NCBI RefSeq assembly: GCF_035918235.1 | Contig: NZ_CP109486.1 | Coordinates: forward strand, 558,001 to 622,000 | Reading direction: 5' to 3' | Source of the DNA: Streptomyces sp. NBC_01445 | GTDB lineage: Bacteria; Actinomycetota; Actinomycetes; Streptomycetales; Streptomycetaceae | Length of the DNA: 64,000 bases | Part shown: in pieces, positions 17,274-25,123 of the stretch | How positions within the stretch are numbered: position 1 is the first letter of the stretch | How the letters are laid out: every line of letters begins with the position of its first letter | Position numbers and translations under genes: made by a program | Notes under the pieces: model-generated | Database searches by the model: none | Told to the model about the DNA's origin: nothing | Seen by the model: the letters and a program-made list of their open reading frames with translations, nothing else

Positions 17274-17621
17274 TCAGCTGGCGGCTTGTGAGGCGTCCAG
17301 TGACCGGGCGAACCCGGCGAGCCTGTGGAAGTCGTCCTCGCGCAGGCCTACTCGCGGGTTGACGTGGTGGAGAAACCCAGGCCCCCGGTGGTGTCCGGCT
17401 ACGTGTAGCTCGTCGAGCCTGCTCTGCTCGTCGTCTACCCAGGCGAACGGACGGCCGCTGGCATAGTCCACGAGGGGACCAGTCTTCCAGTGGACCCCGT
17501 CGGGGCGCTCTTGGAGCAGAGCGTCGCCGAAGTCAACGAAGGGAAGTTCGGGAAGGCCGAGCACCGGAGCGATCCACCGATTGGCGTTGCCCATCCATGT
17601 GGTGGCCCAGCACAGCGACCC
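17274..17621 (-). pseudogene. C-terminal fragment of a HAD-domain protein
   Basis: The minus-strand frame reads LCWATTWMGNANRWIAPVLG, LPELPFVDFGD, FAWVDDEQSRLD and ends GFARSLDASQAAS. It resembles the C-terminal half of a Streptomyces HAD-like family that begins with an LDVDGPLNP motif. Upstream of about 17621 the frame loses similarity and no start or phosphatase Asp motif is present, so the 5' part has been lost. Confidence 0.5.
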
Positions 17622-17746
17622 GGTCCCGCCTGTCGCCGCACCTCAGGTTTCGCTCAACCGTGCGAACGGAGGTGGGAGTCGGCGCTAGGGTCTCTCCTCG
17701 GCGGCTGTAGAGGCCGTTGTCGACCAAGGAAAACCGAGGGGAACGC

Positions 17747-18248
17747 GTGCGCCGAATTTCGCGATGTCGGCAGGCTGTGTCGCAGCGGCACTGGCCGTCA
17801 TCAGCTCCACACCTGCGTCCGCTGTGCCCATGAGTTGCCCGATGACCAAGGGCCACGATTTTTCCGGCAGTCACAATTACTACCGGGATCTGGAACCCCG
17901 TTCCGGCGGCGACAGCGGTACGACAATCAGCATCACCTTCCACAAGGGAAAGACGACGACGTCCACCGTGGGCGGATCGATCTCGGGCGAAGCGAAGGTG
18001 GTCTTCGTCAAGGCGTTGGCGTCGTTCGACTACCACTTCGCATGGCAGTGGACGAACAGCTCGACCTACACGTGGTCTGGAAGGTGCCGAACAACATGAG
18101 GCACGGCTACCTGCACGCGGGTGTGAAGGTCAAGTACACGAAGTGGAACTACAACCAGACGCAGCCCAACTGCACCACCAAGGTGCTGCGCAGTGGATCA
18201 GCGCGGCTGGTCTACAAGGGTCGCGAAACCTGGCACGGAAAGAGCTGA
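17747..18248 (+). pseudogene. Frameshifted gene for a small secreted protein
   Basis: A good ribosome-binding site (GAGGGG at 17735) precedes a GTG at 17747 giving VRRISR, but the signal peptide continues in another frame (SAGCVAAALAVISSTPASA from 17764). The mature part runs SCPMTKGHDFSGSHNYYRD to SSTYTW and stops at 18099. The natural continuation (VVWKVPNNMRHGYLHAGVKV to ETWHGKS) lies in a third frame ending at 18248. Two single-base shifts, near 17764 and 18075, would restore one exported protein of about 165 residues. It is either a decayed gene or a sequence error. The next gene starts inside its stop codon. Confidence 0.6.
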
Positions 18249-18697
18249 TGCGCAGAAGACATCTGGCCGTACTGCCAGTCATCGTCATCCTGGCCGCCGG
18301 GTGTGGGGGAGGGGGAAATCGGGCTCCTGTGGGCAGCCCGTCGAAATCAGTGCTGGTGTCTGATCCGGACCGTCCTGACAGCGGAAAGGAGACGCCGGGC
18401 CATCTCGGACCCGGGACGGTCAAACTTCCTGTTTCTGCTGACCGGATCGCCGAACTAGGCGTCCGCTACGACTGTCTCGGACCTGGCGGTCTCACTGTCA
18501 CTAGCGGAACCGGCCTCAGCGCCGAGGTCGGTGGCTGCGACGACAGCGCCACGTTCGGCGCCCGCATCAAGGCGAAGGATTTGCACGGCAGAAGATTCGC
18601 GGACACGGTCACCGTCACGGTCGGCAAGCGTACGAGGTGGCGTATGTCCGTGGACATCACCACCAAGGACGGTGTGAAGCAGACCGTCCACGGCTGA
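18248..18697 (+). CDS. Lipoprotein of unknown function
   Basis: A 149-residue protein whose ATG overlaps the stop of the broken secreted-protein gene. The signal (MRRRHLAVLPVIVILAAGCG) ends in a lipobox Cys at residue 19. The mature part has two Cys (YDCLGPGGL and VGGCDDSATFG), suggesting a disulfide, and ends in a beta-rich segment (DTVTVTVGKRTRWRMSVDIT). No family recognised. The overlap suggests it once formed an operon with the upstream secreted protein. Confidence 0.72.
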   Translation: MRRRHLAVLPVIVILAAGCGGGGNRAPVGSPSKSVLVSDPDRPDSGKETPGHLGPGTVKLPVSADRIAELGVRYDCLGPGGLTVTSGTGLSAEVGGCDDSATFGARIKAKDLHGRRFADTVTVTVGKRTRWRMSVDITTKDGVKQTVHG

Positions 18698-18941
18698 TCG
18701 CGTGACGAGACCCCCGCTGATGCTGATCTCTGACTACGGGCTGACGCGGGGGCGACAAGTTCCAGGCCTGTTCCGGCCAGGAAACCGATGAGGAGTTCGG
18801 GGTGGCCGCACGACCCCGGAACTTGCAACCGCCCTGCGTGGATTGAGCGCGCTGTGAGCCATGTGTGGGCCAGGCCCTGAGCGCAAGCGGAACACGGCCA
18901 GGTTTGTGCAGGTCGAACCAGGGTTCTTCTCTGGGGCCGCG

Positions 18942-18999
18942 GCGGTCTTGAAAACCGTCGTGGCGCGAGTCGCCGTGGGTTCAAATCCCACACCCACCG
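18942..18999 (+). other. tRNA-Ser 3'-half remnant, copy 1 (attachment-site relic)
   Basis: The sequence contains an anticodon stem-loop with loop CTTGAAA (anticodon TGA), a long variable arm as in tRNA-Ser, a T arm GTGGG-TTCAAAT-CCCAC and the acceptor strand ACCCACC plus G. No D arm or 5' acceptor strand is present upstream, so this is not a functional tRNA. It has the form left by a tyrosine-recombinase element that integrated into a tRNA-Ser gene. Near-identical copies lie at 51424 and 52376. Confidence 0.8.
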
Positions 19000-19027
19000 C
19001 GCAGGTTGAAGGCCTCTGACCAGATAA

Positions 19028-19877
19028 GAGATCATCTCAATTGGAGATGCCGGTAGCCTGGTGACGTGTTGCTGACTGAGCGTCTGGTCCCTGACGGGTT
19101 GTGGGAGTTGTTCCAGCGGGTGGTGCCAGAGGCGCCGACGCGTCCGCAAGGAGGTGGTCGGCGCCGTCATGGGGACCGTGAGGTGTTGGCGGCCATTGTC
19201 TTCGTGGCCACGACCGGTTGTACGTGGTCGCAGGTCCCGCCGGTGTTCGGGCCGTCGGGGGCCACGGCTCACCGCCGGTTCATGGAGTGGAGCCGACAAC
19301 GGGTCTGGGCGAAACTGCATCGTCTGGTCCTGGACGAGCTGGGGGCTCGAGGCGACCTGGACTGGTCGCGATGCGCGATCGACTCGGTGAACATGCGCGC
19401 CCTGAAAAAGGGGACCTGACGGGTCCGAATCCTGTAGATCGGGGCAAGTATGGCTCGAAGATCCACTTGATCACTGAGCGGACTGGGCTTCCGCTTTCCG
19501 TCGGCATCTCCGGCGCCAACCTCCACGACAGCCAGGCCCTCGAACCACTCGTGCGCGGCATCCCACCGATCAGATCCCGGCGCGGTCCACGCCGCCGACG
19601 CCCCGCGAAGCTTCACGCCGACAAGGCCTACGACAACCGTCACCTGCGGCAATGGCTCCGCCTCCGCCACATCACACCCCGCATCGCCCGCAAGGGAGTT
19701 GAGACGTCACAGAGGCTGGGGCGCCACCGGTGGACCATCGAACGCACCATGGCCTGGCTCGCCGGCTGCCGACGTCTCCACCGACGCTACGAGCGGCAAG
19801 CCATCCACTTCCTGGCCTTCACCAGCATCGCCTGCACCCTCATCTGCTACCGCAGACTCACCAATTGAGATGATCTC
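19028..19877 (+). mobile_element. IS5-family insertion sequence, 850 bp, intact ends
   Basis: Perfect 17-bp terminal inverted repeats (19028-19044 GAGATCATCTCAATTGG, and 19861-19877) are flanked by a 3-bp target duplication TAA (19025-19027, 19878-19880). A TNA duplication fits the IS1031-like group of IS5. The element sits in the middle of the terminator hairpin that follows the tRNA-Ser remnant: arms 19009-19021 and 19884-19896 would pair if it were removed. Confidence 0.9.
19066..19868 (+). CDS. IS5-family transposase made by -1 frameshift
   Basis: Two overlapping frames encode one DDE transposase. The first (GTG 19066 to 19419) has the N-terminal region (LTERLVPDGLWELFQRVVPE, GCTWSQVPPVFGPSGATAHR) and the first catalytic Asp in CAIDSVNMRA. 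It ends ALKKGT. The second (to 19868) carries DRGKYGSKIHLITERTGLPL, the second Asp in LHADKAYDN and Glu in WTIERTMAWL. The joint lies at an A-rich slippery run followed by GGGG (about 19406-19415), the usual site of -1 slippage in this IS group, so the split is probably programmed and not damage. Confidence 0.88.
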
Positions 19878-19924
19878 TAAGTCGGTCGGAGGCCTTCAGC
19901 GTTGTCCTGTCCGGTGGTGACCGT

Positions 19925-19969
19925 GATTCCCCGTGGTTCCCCGACCGATCGGGCACGGGTGGGGCACGG
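19925..19969 (+). repeat. Conserved att-associated motif, copy 1
   Basis: TTCCCCGTGGTTCCCCG followed by a CGGGCACGGG-T-GGGGCACG block. After subtracting the IS insertion it lies 75 bp past the tRNA-Ser remnant. The same arrangement recurs 77 bp after copy 2 (51558) and 74 bp after copy 3 (52507). A fourth motif copy at 21066 has no tRNA-Ser half beside it. Confidence 0.75.
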
Positions 19970-20125
19970 CTAGACGACGGCTACCGCTTCAGCGCCCGGT
20001 AGCGCTTCAGGAGTTCATGGCCAGGGGCTGTGAGCCAGGTCCTGTGCAGGTTTCCGGTTCCACGAGGGGGTGTCCAAGTCTGTCGCTGTACGTCGTCGTT
20101 GATGTCAGCTCTGGATGTCAGGTCC

Positions 20126-20935
20126 CTAGTGACCCTCAGGGGAGGCCAGAATCTCCATGATGTGGGTGGCGAGCGCCCACGCAGCCTCCTCCTGAAAGCC
20201 GTCCGTGGCGGTTGCATTGGCAGCCATCAAGCGGTCGGCTATCTCGTGCCCGATGGCTTCTGCCTGCGCGAGAGAAATATGGCTGGCCAGTCCACGCAGC
20301 CACTCTGCTACCAGGCAGACGTAGTACGGGCGCGGCCAGGGACCGTCCTCGATCGGCGCCGCTAGGACTTTGATTGCTGCCGCCAGGCGGGCGAGCGGTG
20401 AGTCATGACCGTCCAAGATCAGACCGAGTTCCGTTGGCCGGGAGAGTGCGCTATCCGAGGCGGCGATGATGGGCGGCAGCGGGTGACGCGCGACTGAGGT
20501 CAGCTCAAGTACTTGATCACCCAGGCCGAAGCCGACATGCACGCGTGAGGCGCGGCCGGGATCGTCAGCGCACACCACGACGCGCTGCGGACCGGGCCTT
20601 ACCAGTCGGGTGATCCACCGGGTGAGGTTTTCCAGGTCGGCCACGCACACGCGGGACTCCTCCACGTTCAGCACTCCGTCGAAGACGATGTCGCCGATGA
20701 GGGGCATTGCACGGCTCCAGACCGATACCCGCGTAAGCGCAGTCTGCCCCCGAGTCTGGACAACGATGTGCTTGCCGTCCCCACACGCCGGAGCATCATC
20801 CCACTCCAGCTCCGGTGGATCAGTGGACCCGATGAAAACCACTGCGTGATTCGCGTAGATGTCTACCGCTCCGACCAGCACAAAGGTCTCCGATTCTCTG
20901 CAGAACTCGTATGCCACAGAAGGGGTGGTAGGCAC
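20126..20935 (-). CDS. Unknown protein, 269 residues
   Basis: No family recognised. The frame has good codon bias and no signal or membrane segment. Visible features are a beta-rich centre (FETFVLVG-like start, HIVVQTRGQTALTRVSVWS, DIVFDGVLNVEESRVCVADL), a polar middle with RVVVCADDPGRASRVHVGFG, and a helical C-terminus (SHISLAQAEAIGHEIADRLM). The true start may be the second half of the N-terminus, but the ATG at 20935 is the only strong candidate. It lies between two att-like motifs (19925 and 21066), so it is island cargo. Confidence 0.6.
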   Translation of the reverse strand: MPTTPSVAYEFCRESETFVLVGAVDIYANHAVVFIGSTDPPELEWDDAPACGDGKHIVVQTRGQTALTRVSVWSRAMPLIGDIVFDGVLNVEESRVCVADLENLTRWITRLVRPGPQRVVVCADDPGRASRVHVGFGLGDQVLELTSVARHPLPPIIAASDSALSRPTELGLILDGHDSPLARLAAAIKVLAAPIEDGPWPRPYYVCLVAEWLRGLASHISLAQAEAIGHEIADRLMAANATATDGFQEEAAWALATHIMEILASPEGH

Positions 20936-21065
20936 GGTAGCGGAGGTCGGTGCAGCGGCGGTCTGGAGATCCCCGCTTTAGGAGCGAGGTTGGGCGATCA
21001 CAGGTGCGACCTGGGAATCCCTGCCTTGGGCAGCGTCGGGTGGTACGCACCCTGACGAACTCCGA

Positions 21066-21106
21066 TTCCCCGTGAGTCCCCGTCCGTTCTGGCACGGGAG
21101 TGGCAC
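21066..21106 (+). repeat. Att-associated motif, divergent copy without tRNA-Ser
   Basis: TTCCCCGTGAGTCCCCG then GGCACGGGAGTGGCACG repeats the motif found after the tRNA-Ser remnants. About 90 bp upstream, CCCGCTTTAGGAG (20974-20986) also occurs in the tRNA-Arg remnant near 49768. This could be a second, different attachment relic. Nothing else is seen between 20936 and 21170. Confidence 0.45.
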
Positions 21107-21177
21107 GCCCTGGGGCCGTTGACGTGCTCCGGCATCATCGCGTGTATGACGTAGAGCTAACACGTACTGAGTGGACG

Positions 21178-21576
21178 TTAAGTCCGTTTCTGGTAGCGGC
21201 CTCGTCCGGGTTGGGTGAGGAAGCCTTGGCGGACGAGGCGTCCGAGACGAGCACGGGTGACGTTGACCGATGCCTCGTCGGTGGGCATGCCGAGGAGTTC
21301 GTGCAGCTCACGGGCCCGGAACTCCTGGTCGGGGTGCTGGTTGAAGGCGTTCACGATGGCCTGGTAGGCGGTGTTCGTCGCGGGCGGTTCGGGTTCGTCT
21401 CCTGCCGGTGCGAGGTCGGCGATGACCTTCTGGGTAGTGGTCAGCTCCGCGAGCCGCGCTTCGGTCTCGGCCAGGGCAGCGGTCAAGTGCTCGATCTGGC
21501 CGCGTAGTTCACCGGCCCGGGCCGTGGTCTCGTCGTGCTGGACCTGGAGGTTGGCCAGGAGCTCGGTGATGTTCAT
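21178..21576 (-). CDS. IS passenger: coiled-coil plus winged-helix protein
   Basis: A 132-residue protein whose ATG overlaps the transposase stop by 4 bp. Residues 3-58 form a heptad-rich coiled coil (LLANLQVQHDETTARAGELR, LTAALAETEARLAELTTT). The C-terminal 65 residues look like a winged helix (YQAIVNAFNQHPDQEFRARE, LHELLGMPTDEASVNVTRAR, RLVRQGFLTQPGRGRYQKR). It is carried inside the IS ends and so moves with the element. It may bind DNA and modulate transposition, which is inference. A protein of similar layout, though unlinked to an IS, lies at 42223. Confidence 0.8.
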   Translation of the reverse strand: MNITELLANLQVQHDETTARAGELRGQIEHLTAALAETEARLAELTTTQKVIADLAPAGDEPEPPATNTAYQAIVNAFNQHPDQEFRARELHELLGMPTDEASVNVTRARLGRLVRQGFLTQPGRGRYQKRT

Positions 21577-22436
21577 GCGGCCAGCTCGAGGGTGTCGCGC
21601 CAGGCCGGACTCGGTGTGGTGAGGCGGCGGGTCATGTTCGCGATGGAGGCCCAGTAGACGCGCGAGGTGGAGGTGTCGGTGCGGTGGTCGTACTCGCGGG
21701 CCAGGCGCCGGTGCAGCATCAACGTGCCGTTGACCTGCTCCACAATCCACCGCTTCGGCTGTGGAACGAAGCCTTTGCCCTGATCGTCGGGATTGCGGCG
21801 GACGACCTCGACGTCGATGTCCAACAGGGCCCCGTGGATGATGACCTGGTCCTTGAAGCCCTGGTCCACCAGGGCCTTCTCCAACCGGTTCCCGCACCGC
21901 TCGGCGGCCTGGTCAAGCAGGGCGGTGCCGGCGGCGTTGTCGTGGGCGGACGCGGCCAGCACCACGACGCCGATGACCAGCCCCAGCACATCCACGGCCA
22001 GCCCCCGCTTGCGCCCCGACACCTTCTTGTTCGCGTCCAGCCCCGTCGTGGTCTTCGGGACACCCGCGGCCGCGCGCACGGACTGGGTGTCGATGATCAC
22101 GAGGGACGGGTCCTCTAACCGGCGGGCCTTCTCCCGTACCTGGCAGCGCAGGAGTTCCTGAATCCGCTGGTCGAGCCCGCCCTCGCGCCACAGCGTGAAG
22201 TAGTACAACACCGCTGACCAGGCCGGGAAGTCATGCGGAAGGAGGCGCCACTGGCAGCCCGTCCGGTTCTGATAGAAGATCGCGTTCACGACCTCCCTCA
22301 GGTCACAAGACCCGGGATCTCCGGTCGCCGACCGGGCCACCCGGTCCCGCTTCCAGGCCGTGATCATCGGTTCGATCAACGCCCACTGCTCGTCCGATAA
22401 GTCGCTGAGGTACGGCTCTCTCTTCACGCCTCGCAT
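21573..22436 (-). CDS. IS5-family transposase (ISL2/IS1112-like)
   Basis: A 287-residue single-frame DDE transposase. It starts YLSDLSDEQWALIEPMI, with YQNRTGCQWRLLPHDFP. Catalytic residues: Asp in VIIDTQSVRAA, Asp in KALVDQGFKD, Glu in WIVEQVNGTL. The C-terminus (ASIANMTRRLTTPSP) is complete. It lies inside matched inverted repeats with a target duplication, so it is probably functional. Confidence 0.92.
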   Translation of the reverse strand: MRGVKREPYLSDLSDEQWALIEPMITAWKRDRVARSATGDPGSCDLREVVNAIFYQNRTGCQWRLLPHDFPAWSAVLYYFTLWREGGLDQRIQELLRCQVREKARRLEDPSLVIIDTQSVRAAAGVPKTTTGLDANKKVSGRKRGLAVDVLGLVIGVVVLAASAHDNAAGTALLDQAAERCGNRLEKALVDQGFKDQVIIHGALLDIDVEVVRRNPDDQGKGFVPQPKRWIVEQVNGTLMLHRRLAREYDHRTDTSTSRVYWASIANMTRRLTTPSPAWRDTLELAA

Positions 22437-22744
22437 CTCAACATGGACATGCCCAGCAGGCGGCCTGCGCAGCGATCAGTACCACGATCGAGCGATCACG
22501 AACCGAGGAAGATCGGACTTAACGTCCACTGAGGATGCCCGATCTCCGGCGCGCCTGTTCCGTACTCCTGGACGAGGCGCAACGCCGGTTCAGTCATGAG
22601 GTGCCACGAGTACGTACTCCTGCCGCCCCCGCACCGAACTAATCCGAACTTTGGTTGCTTAACGGGGTGTTGGCAGACCGTCAGCGGCTGAAAGACTGGC
22701 CGCGTGGCCGAACTAAACGGCAACCCCGTCGCCCTCGACGACCT

Positions 22745-23047
22745 TCAATCAGTGACCTTGCAGTGAACGGCCTGCTCTCCAGTCGCATCACCAAGTTGCT
22801 GTGCGATCTCAGCGGCGATCAGATCCGCCGACCCGGACGACTCGCAGCCTTCGATGTCGACGTACCAGGTACCGGCGAGCTCCCAAGAAACACTGACAGT
22901 GGCCTTACCAGCGCGAAAGACCAGCACATCGCTGTCGTCCAAGATCTTGCATTGCAGAGATTTCGGTAGGAGGTAACTGGAGAGGCCGCCAGCGGGCATG
23001 TCGGGCCAGTCGCTGCCGCTCTGGGTGCTGATCGTGTACTCGGGCAT
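22745..23047 (-). CDS. Small protein of unknown function
   Basis: A 100-residue protein starting MPEYTISTQSGSDWP (ATG at 23045-23047). It alternates beta strands (CKILDDSDVLVFRAGKATVS, WELAGTWYVDIEG) and ends with a helix and HCKVTD. No signal peptide and no recognised family. The gene lies alone between an IS element and a long palindrome. The upstream in-frame extension is Arg-rich and was not used. Confidence 0.5.
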   Translation of the reverse strand: MPEYTISTQSGSDWPDMPAGGLSSYLLPKSLQCKILDDSDVLVFRAGKATVSVSWELAGTWYVDIEGCESSGSADLIAAEIAQQLGDATGEQAVHCKVTD

Positions 23048-23106
23048 AGCCGCATCCTGCCAGCTTGGCGTTGCTGACAACTCACCCCAACCCACCACCC
23101 TCCCCA

Positions 23107-23256
23107 GCTCCCATCCCGTCCGCCGTCGACCCACACACCGTGGAACGGGCGTGGTTCAGGGCGTCAAGGTGGAGCGCGCCACTGTACGAACGACCTTGAC
23201 GCCCTGGGCCGCGACTGCTCGGCTCTGCCTGGGTCGGCGGTGGACGGGATGGGAGC
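23107..23256. repeat. 150-bp imperfect palindrome
   Basis: Outer arms 23107-23133 and 23230-23256 pair over 27 bp with two mismatches. Inner arms 23157-23170 and 23193-23206 pair perfectly over 14 bp. Both pairs share the same centre (23181/23182), so the unit can fold into one long hairpin. The left outer arm recurs once, near 53693-53719. The rest of 23048-23614 has no convincing gene. Confidence 0.75.
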
Positions 23257-23614
23257 CCACAACGCTCACCACGAACCGGCCGGCACTCGCGCACGGCGCC
23301 CCGCCCACCCCAGAGCCTGAGTGCCCCCGCCGGAGGCACGTCTTTGGCCCGCGGATGACGTTCTCGCTTCCGCCCGCATGCACGCAGCGCGCCGCCGGGC
23401 GCGGCCAGCCGGGGCGAAGACAGACGTGGGCGCCTGACGGCCCAGAGACGGCCCAGCACACTGTGACGGGCTTCCTACCGGTATCAAAGACGCAGTTAGG
23501 AGGCCAATTCGCGTCTGACGCCTGCCAGTTCCCCGGGAACTGTCGTGGGCTCTCACCGTTGCCCACTCCGCGCAGCGGTCGTTCACGACCGGGTAGTTGA
23601 CCAGAACGGTGCGG

Positions 23615-25105
23615 CTACTCGTCGTCCACCTGGTCAGGGCCGGCGAAGACGAGCTGTGTCACTTCGGGCCCGTAGTCGGCCCTTGCGGTGATCCGGTACA
23701 AGCCCGCGTCGGGCAGGCTGATGCGGGCACTGAGGCGGTCGTCGCCGGCGATGTCGAAGGAGAAGTCCTCGCTGCTCCAGGTCCCGTCGACGGCGGCGAT
23801 GCTGCATTCGATGTCGGCGGGCTCGTCGGTGCCGGTGACGACGCATTCCCAGCCGGCATCGGGGGTGACGTAGTCGGGGACGTTGAGGCCGATGCCGTCG
23901 TCTCCTTGTTCCGGGCCGCGGATGAGCGCGTCGTGGTCGAGGAGGAAGTCCTCGATGAGCGGCAGCGCCTTCCTGTTGCTGGCGAGTGTTCCGTGCTGGG
24001 CGGCGATGGGGATTGTTGGCGTGGTCACGGCGGCGGAGCCGCGGTGGACGGTGCCGTCTCCCCAGATCGGGATGCGTCGTGGGGCGCCGTTGGGATCACG
24101 GCTCAGTTCACCGCCCGCGGTGGGAATGAAGCAGTAGTCGGACGCCCGGACGATGCCTTGGGCGAGGGTCAGGGACTGGACGGTGTCCTGGCGGATGCCG
24201 ACGACGGGCTGTTGCTGGGGCAGGGGCCGGGCGTAGAGGGTGGTGAAGAAGCCGTCTGCCTGGGCGAACAGTTCCTTGTCCCCGCCGAGTTCGTCGACAT
24301 CGGCCACGGTGAGGCGGCGCACGTCCATGCCGTCTTCCAGGCACCGGAAGCGGGGCAGGAGTTCGTGGACGGCGGGCATGGTCGCGGCAGCGGCCGCTAG
24401 GCGGCTGTGAGGCAGTGGCAGGGGTGCGCCCTGCAGTGCGTTGAGGATGTTGGCGGCGACCACGGATCCCTGGAAGGGGGTGCCGAGAGTGAGGATGCCG
24501 CGGGTGTCGGCTGTCAGATCGCTGTCGCCGCCGAGGGTGAGAGCGGCGTTGGTGACCAGTCCGCCCATGGAATGGGCGATGAAGACGAGGCGAGCGGGCC
24601 GGTCCTCGAGCGCCTGGCGGCGGGCGTCGGTATGGGCCGGGTGCGCAAGCCAGTTCTGCAGGTGGTCGCGTGCTTCGCGCGCGAGGCGTCGGGCATTGAC
24701 GGCGATGGGCAGGCGCCAGTCGTAGGGGAAGGTCATCACGGCGTCGGGGTGTGCGGCGCGGTCCTCGGCGAGGTTCACGAGTTTGGTGTAGGGCTCGATG
24801 CCTCTGAGGAAGGGGCTCCAGGCGGGGGTCTGGAGCAGTCGGCGAGCCTTGACCCGGCTGTAGTCGCCGATGCGTTCTTCGGGGGTGAGGTGAAGCGGGG
24901 CGAGGCCCTTCGGGCTCAGCCAGGCCCGGGTGAGCCAGCGGGGGTTCGCGATCCCCCAGATCACCTGGTGTGTGGTGGTGTCGTAGAGCTCGCTGCCCAT
25001 GATTCCGGGGACGACGACGATCGCGTCGTGGGTGACGCGGTGGGTCAGACCGGGCTGGGTGTGCGGAGCTGGAGCGGGTCGGACTTGCCCCCGAGGCTGG
25101 TTCAT
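23615..25105 (-). CDS. LCAT-type alpha/beta hydrolase, probable lipase/acyltransferase effector
   Basis: A 496-residue hydrolase of the lecithin:cholesterol acyltransferase group. The N-terminus carries IVVVPGIMGSELYD at 29-42 (oxyanion strand) and FPYDWRLP at 126-133. The nucleophile elbow is FIAHSMGGLV with Ser179; GTPFQGS is at 208-214; Asp350 in WGDGTV and His371 in AAQHGTLAS complete the triad. There is no signal peptide, so it works in the cytosol. Residues from about 415 form an extra beta-rich C-terminal domain (ECVVTGTDEPADIECSIAAV, LYRITARADYGPEV). It is divergent from a caspase-STAND gene with only 18 bp between the start codons. By context it may be a membrane-lipid-attacking effector of a conflict system, which is inference. 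Confidence 0.85.
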   Translation of the reverse strand: MNQPRGQVRPAPAPHTQPGLTHRVTHDAIVVVPGIMGSELYDTTTHQVIWGIANPRWLTRAWLSPKGLAPLHLTPEERIGDYSRVKARRLLQTPAWSPFLRGIEPYTKLVNLAEDRAAHPDAVMTFPYDWRLPIAVNARRLAREARDHLQNWLAHPAHTDARRQALEDRPARLVFIAHSMGGLVTNAALTLGGDSDLTADTRGILTLGTPFQGSVVAANILNALQGAPLPLPHSRLAAAAATMPAVHELLPRFRCLEDGMDVRRLTVADVDELGGDKELFAQADGFFTTLYARPLPQQQPVVGIRQDTVQSLTLAQGIVRASDYCFIPTAGGELSRDPNGAPRRIPIWGDGTVHRGSAAVTTPTIPIAAQHGTLASNRKALPLIEDFLLDHDALIRGPEQGDDGIGLNVPDYVTPDAGWECVVTGTDEPADIECSIAAVDGTWSSEDFSFDIAGDDRLSARISLPDAGLYRITARADYGPEVTQLVFAGPDQVDDE

Positions 25106-25123
25106 GGCTGTCACACTAATGAC
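25106..25123. promoter_or_regulatory. 18-bp divergent start-codon gap
   Basis: The ATG of the hydrolase (25103-25105, minus strand) and the ATG of the caspase-STAND gene (25124-25126, plus strand) are separated by 18 bp. Each promoter must therefore overlap the opposite coding region, or the transcripts are leaderless. No ribosome-binding site fits in the gap for either gene. Confidence 0.5.

Larger units (their letters stand above)
21171..22529 (-). mobile_element. IS5-family element, 1359 bp, with passenger gene
   Basis: Terminal inverted repeats of 16 bp (21171-21186 GTGGACGTTAAGTCCG and its complement at 22514-22529) are flanked by TGA on both sides (21168-21170, 22530-22532), a TNA-type 3-bp target duplication. 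It holds a transposase and a downstream coiled-coil/winged-helix gene. The element is complete and both ends match exactly, suggesting recent movement. Confidence 0.88.

Noticed and set aside
18942..18999. Functional tRNA-Ser gene
   Set aside because: No D arm or 5' acceptor strand is present; the same holds for the copies at 51424 and 52376.
23156..23566. 136-residue minus-strand frame over the 150-bp palindrome
   Set aside because: It has no start signal or family feature and reads through the hairpin.
24407..25123. N-terminal extension of the caspase-STAND frame by 239 residues
   Set aside because: It lies entirely antisense to the LCAT-type hydrolase, whose motifs are clear, and the extension has no family features.
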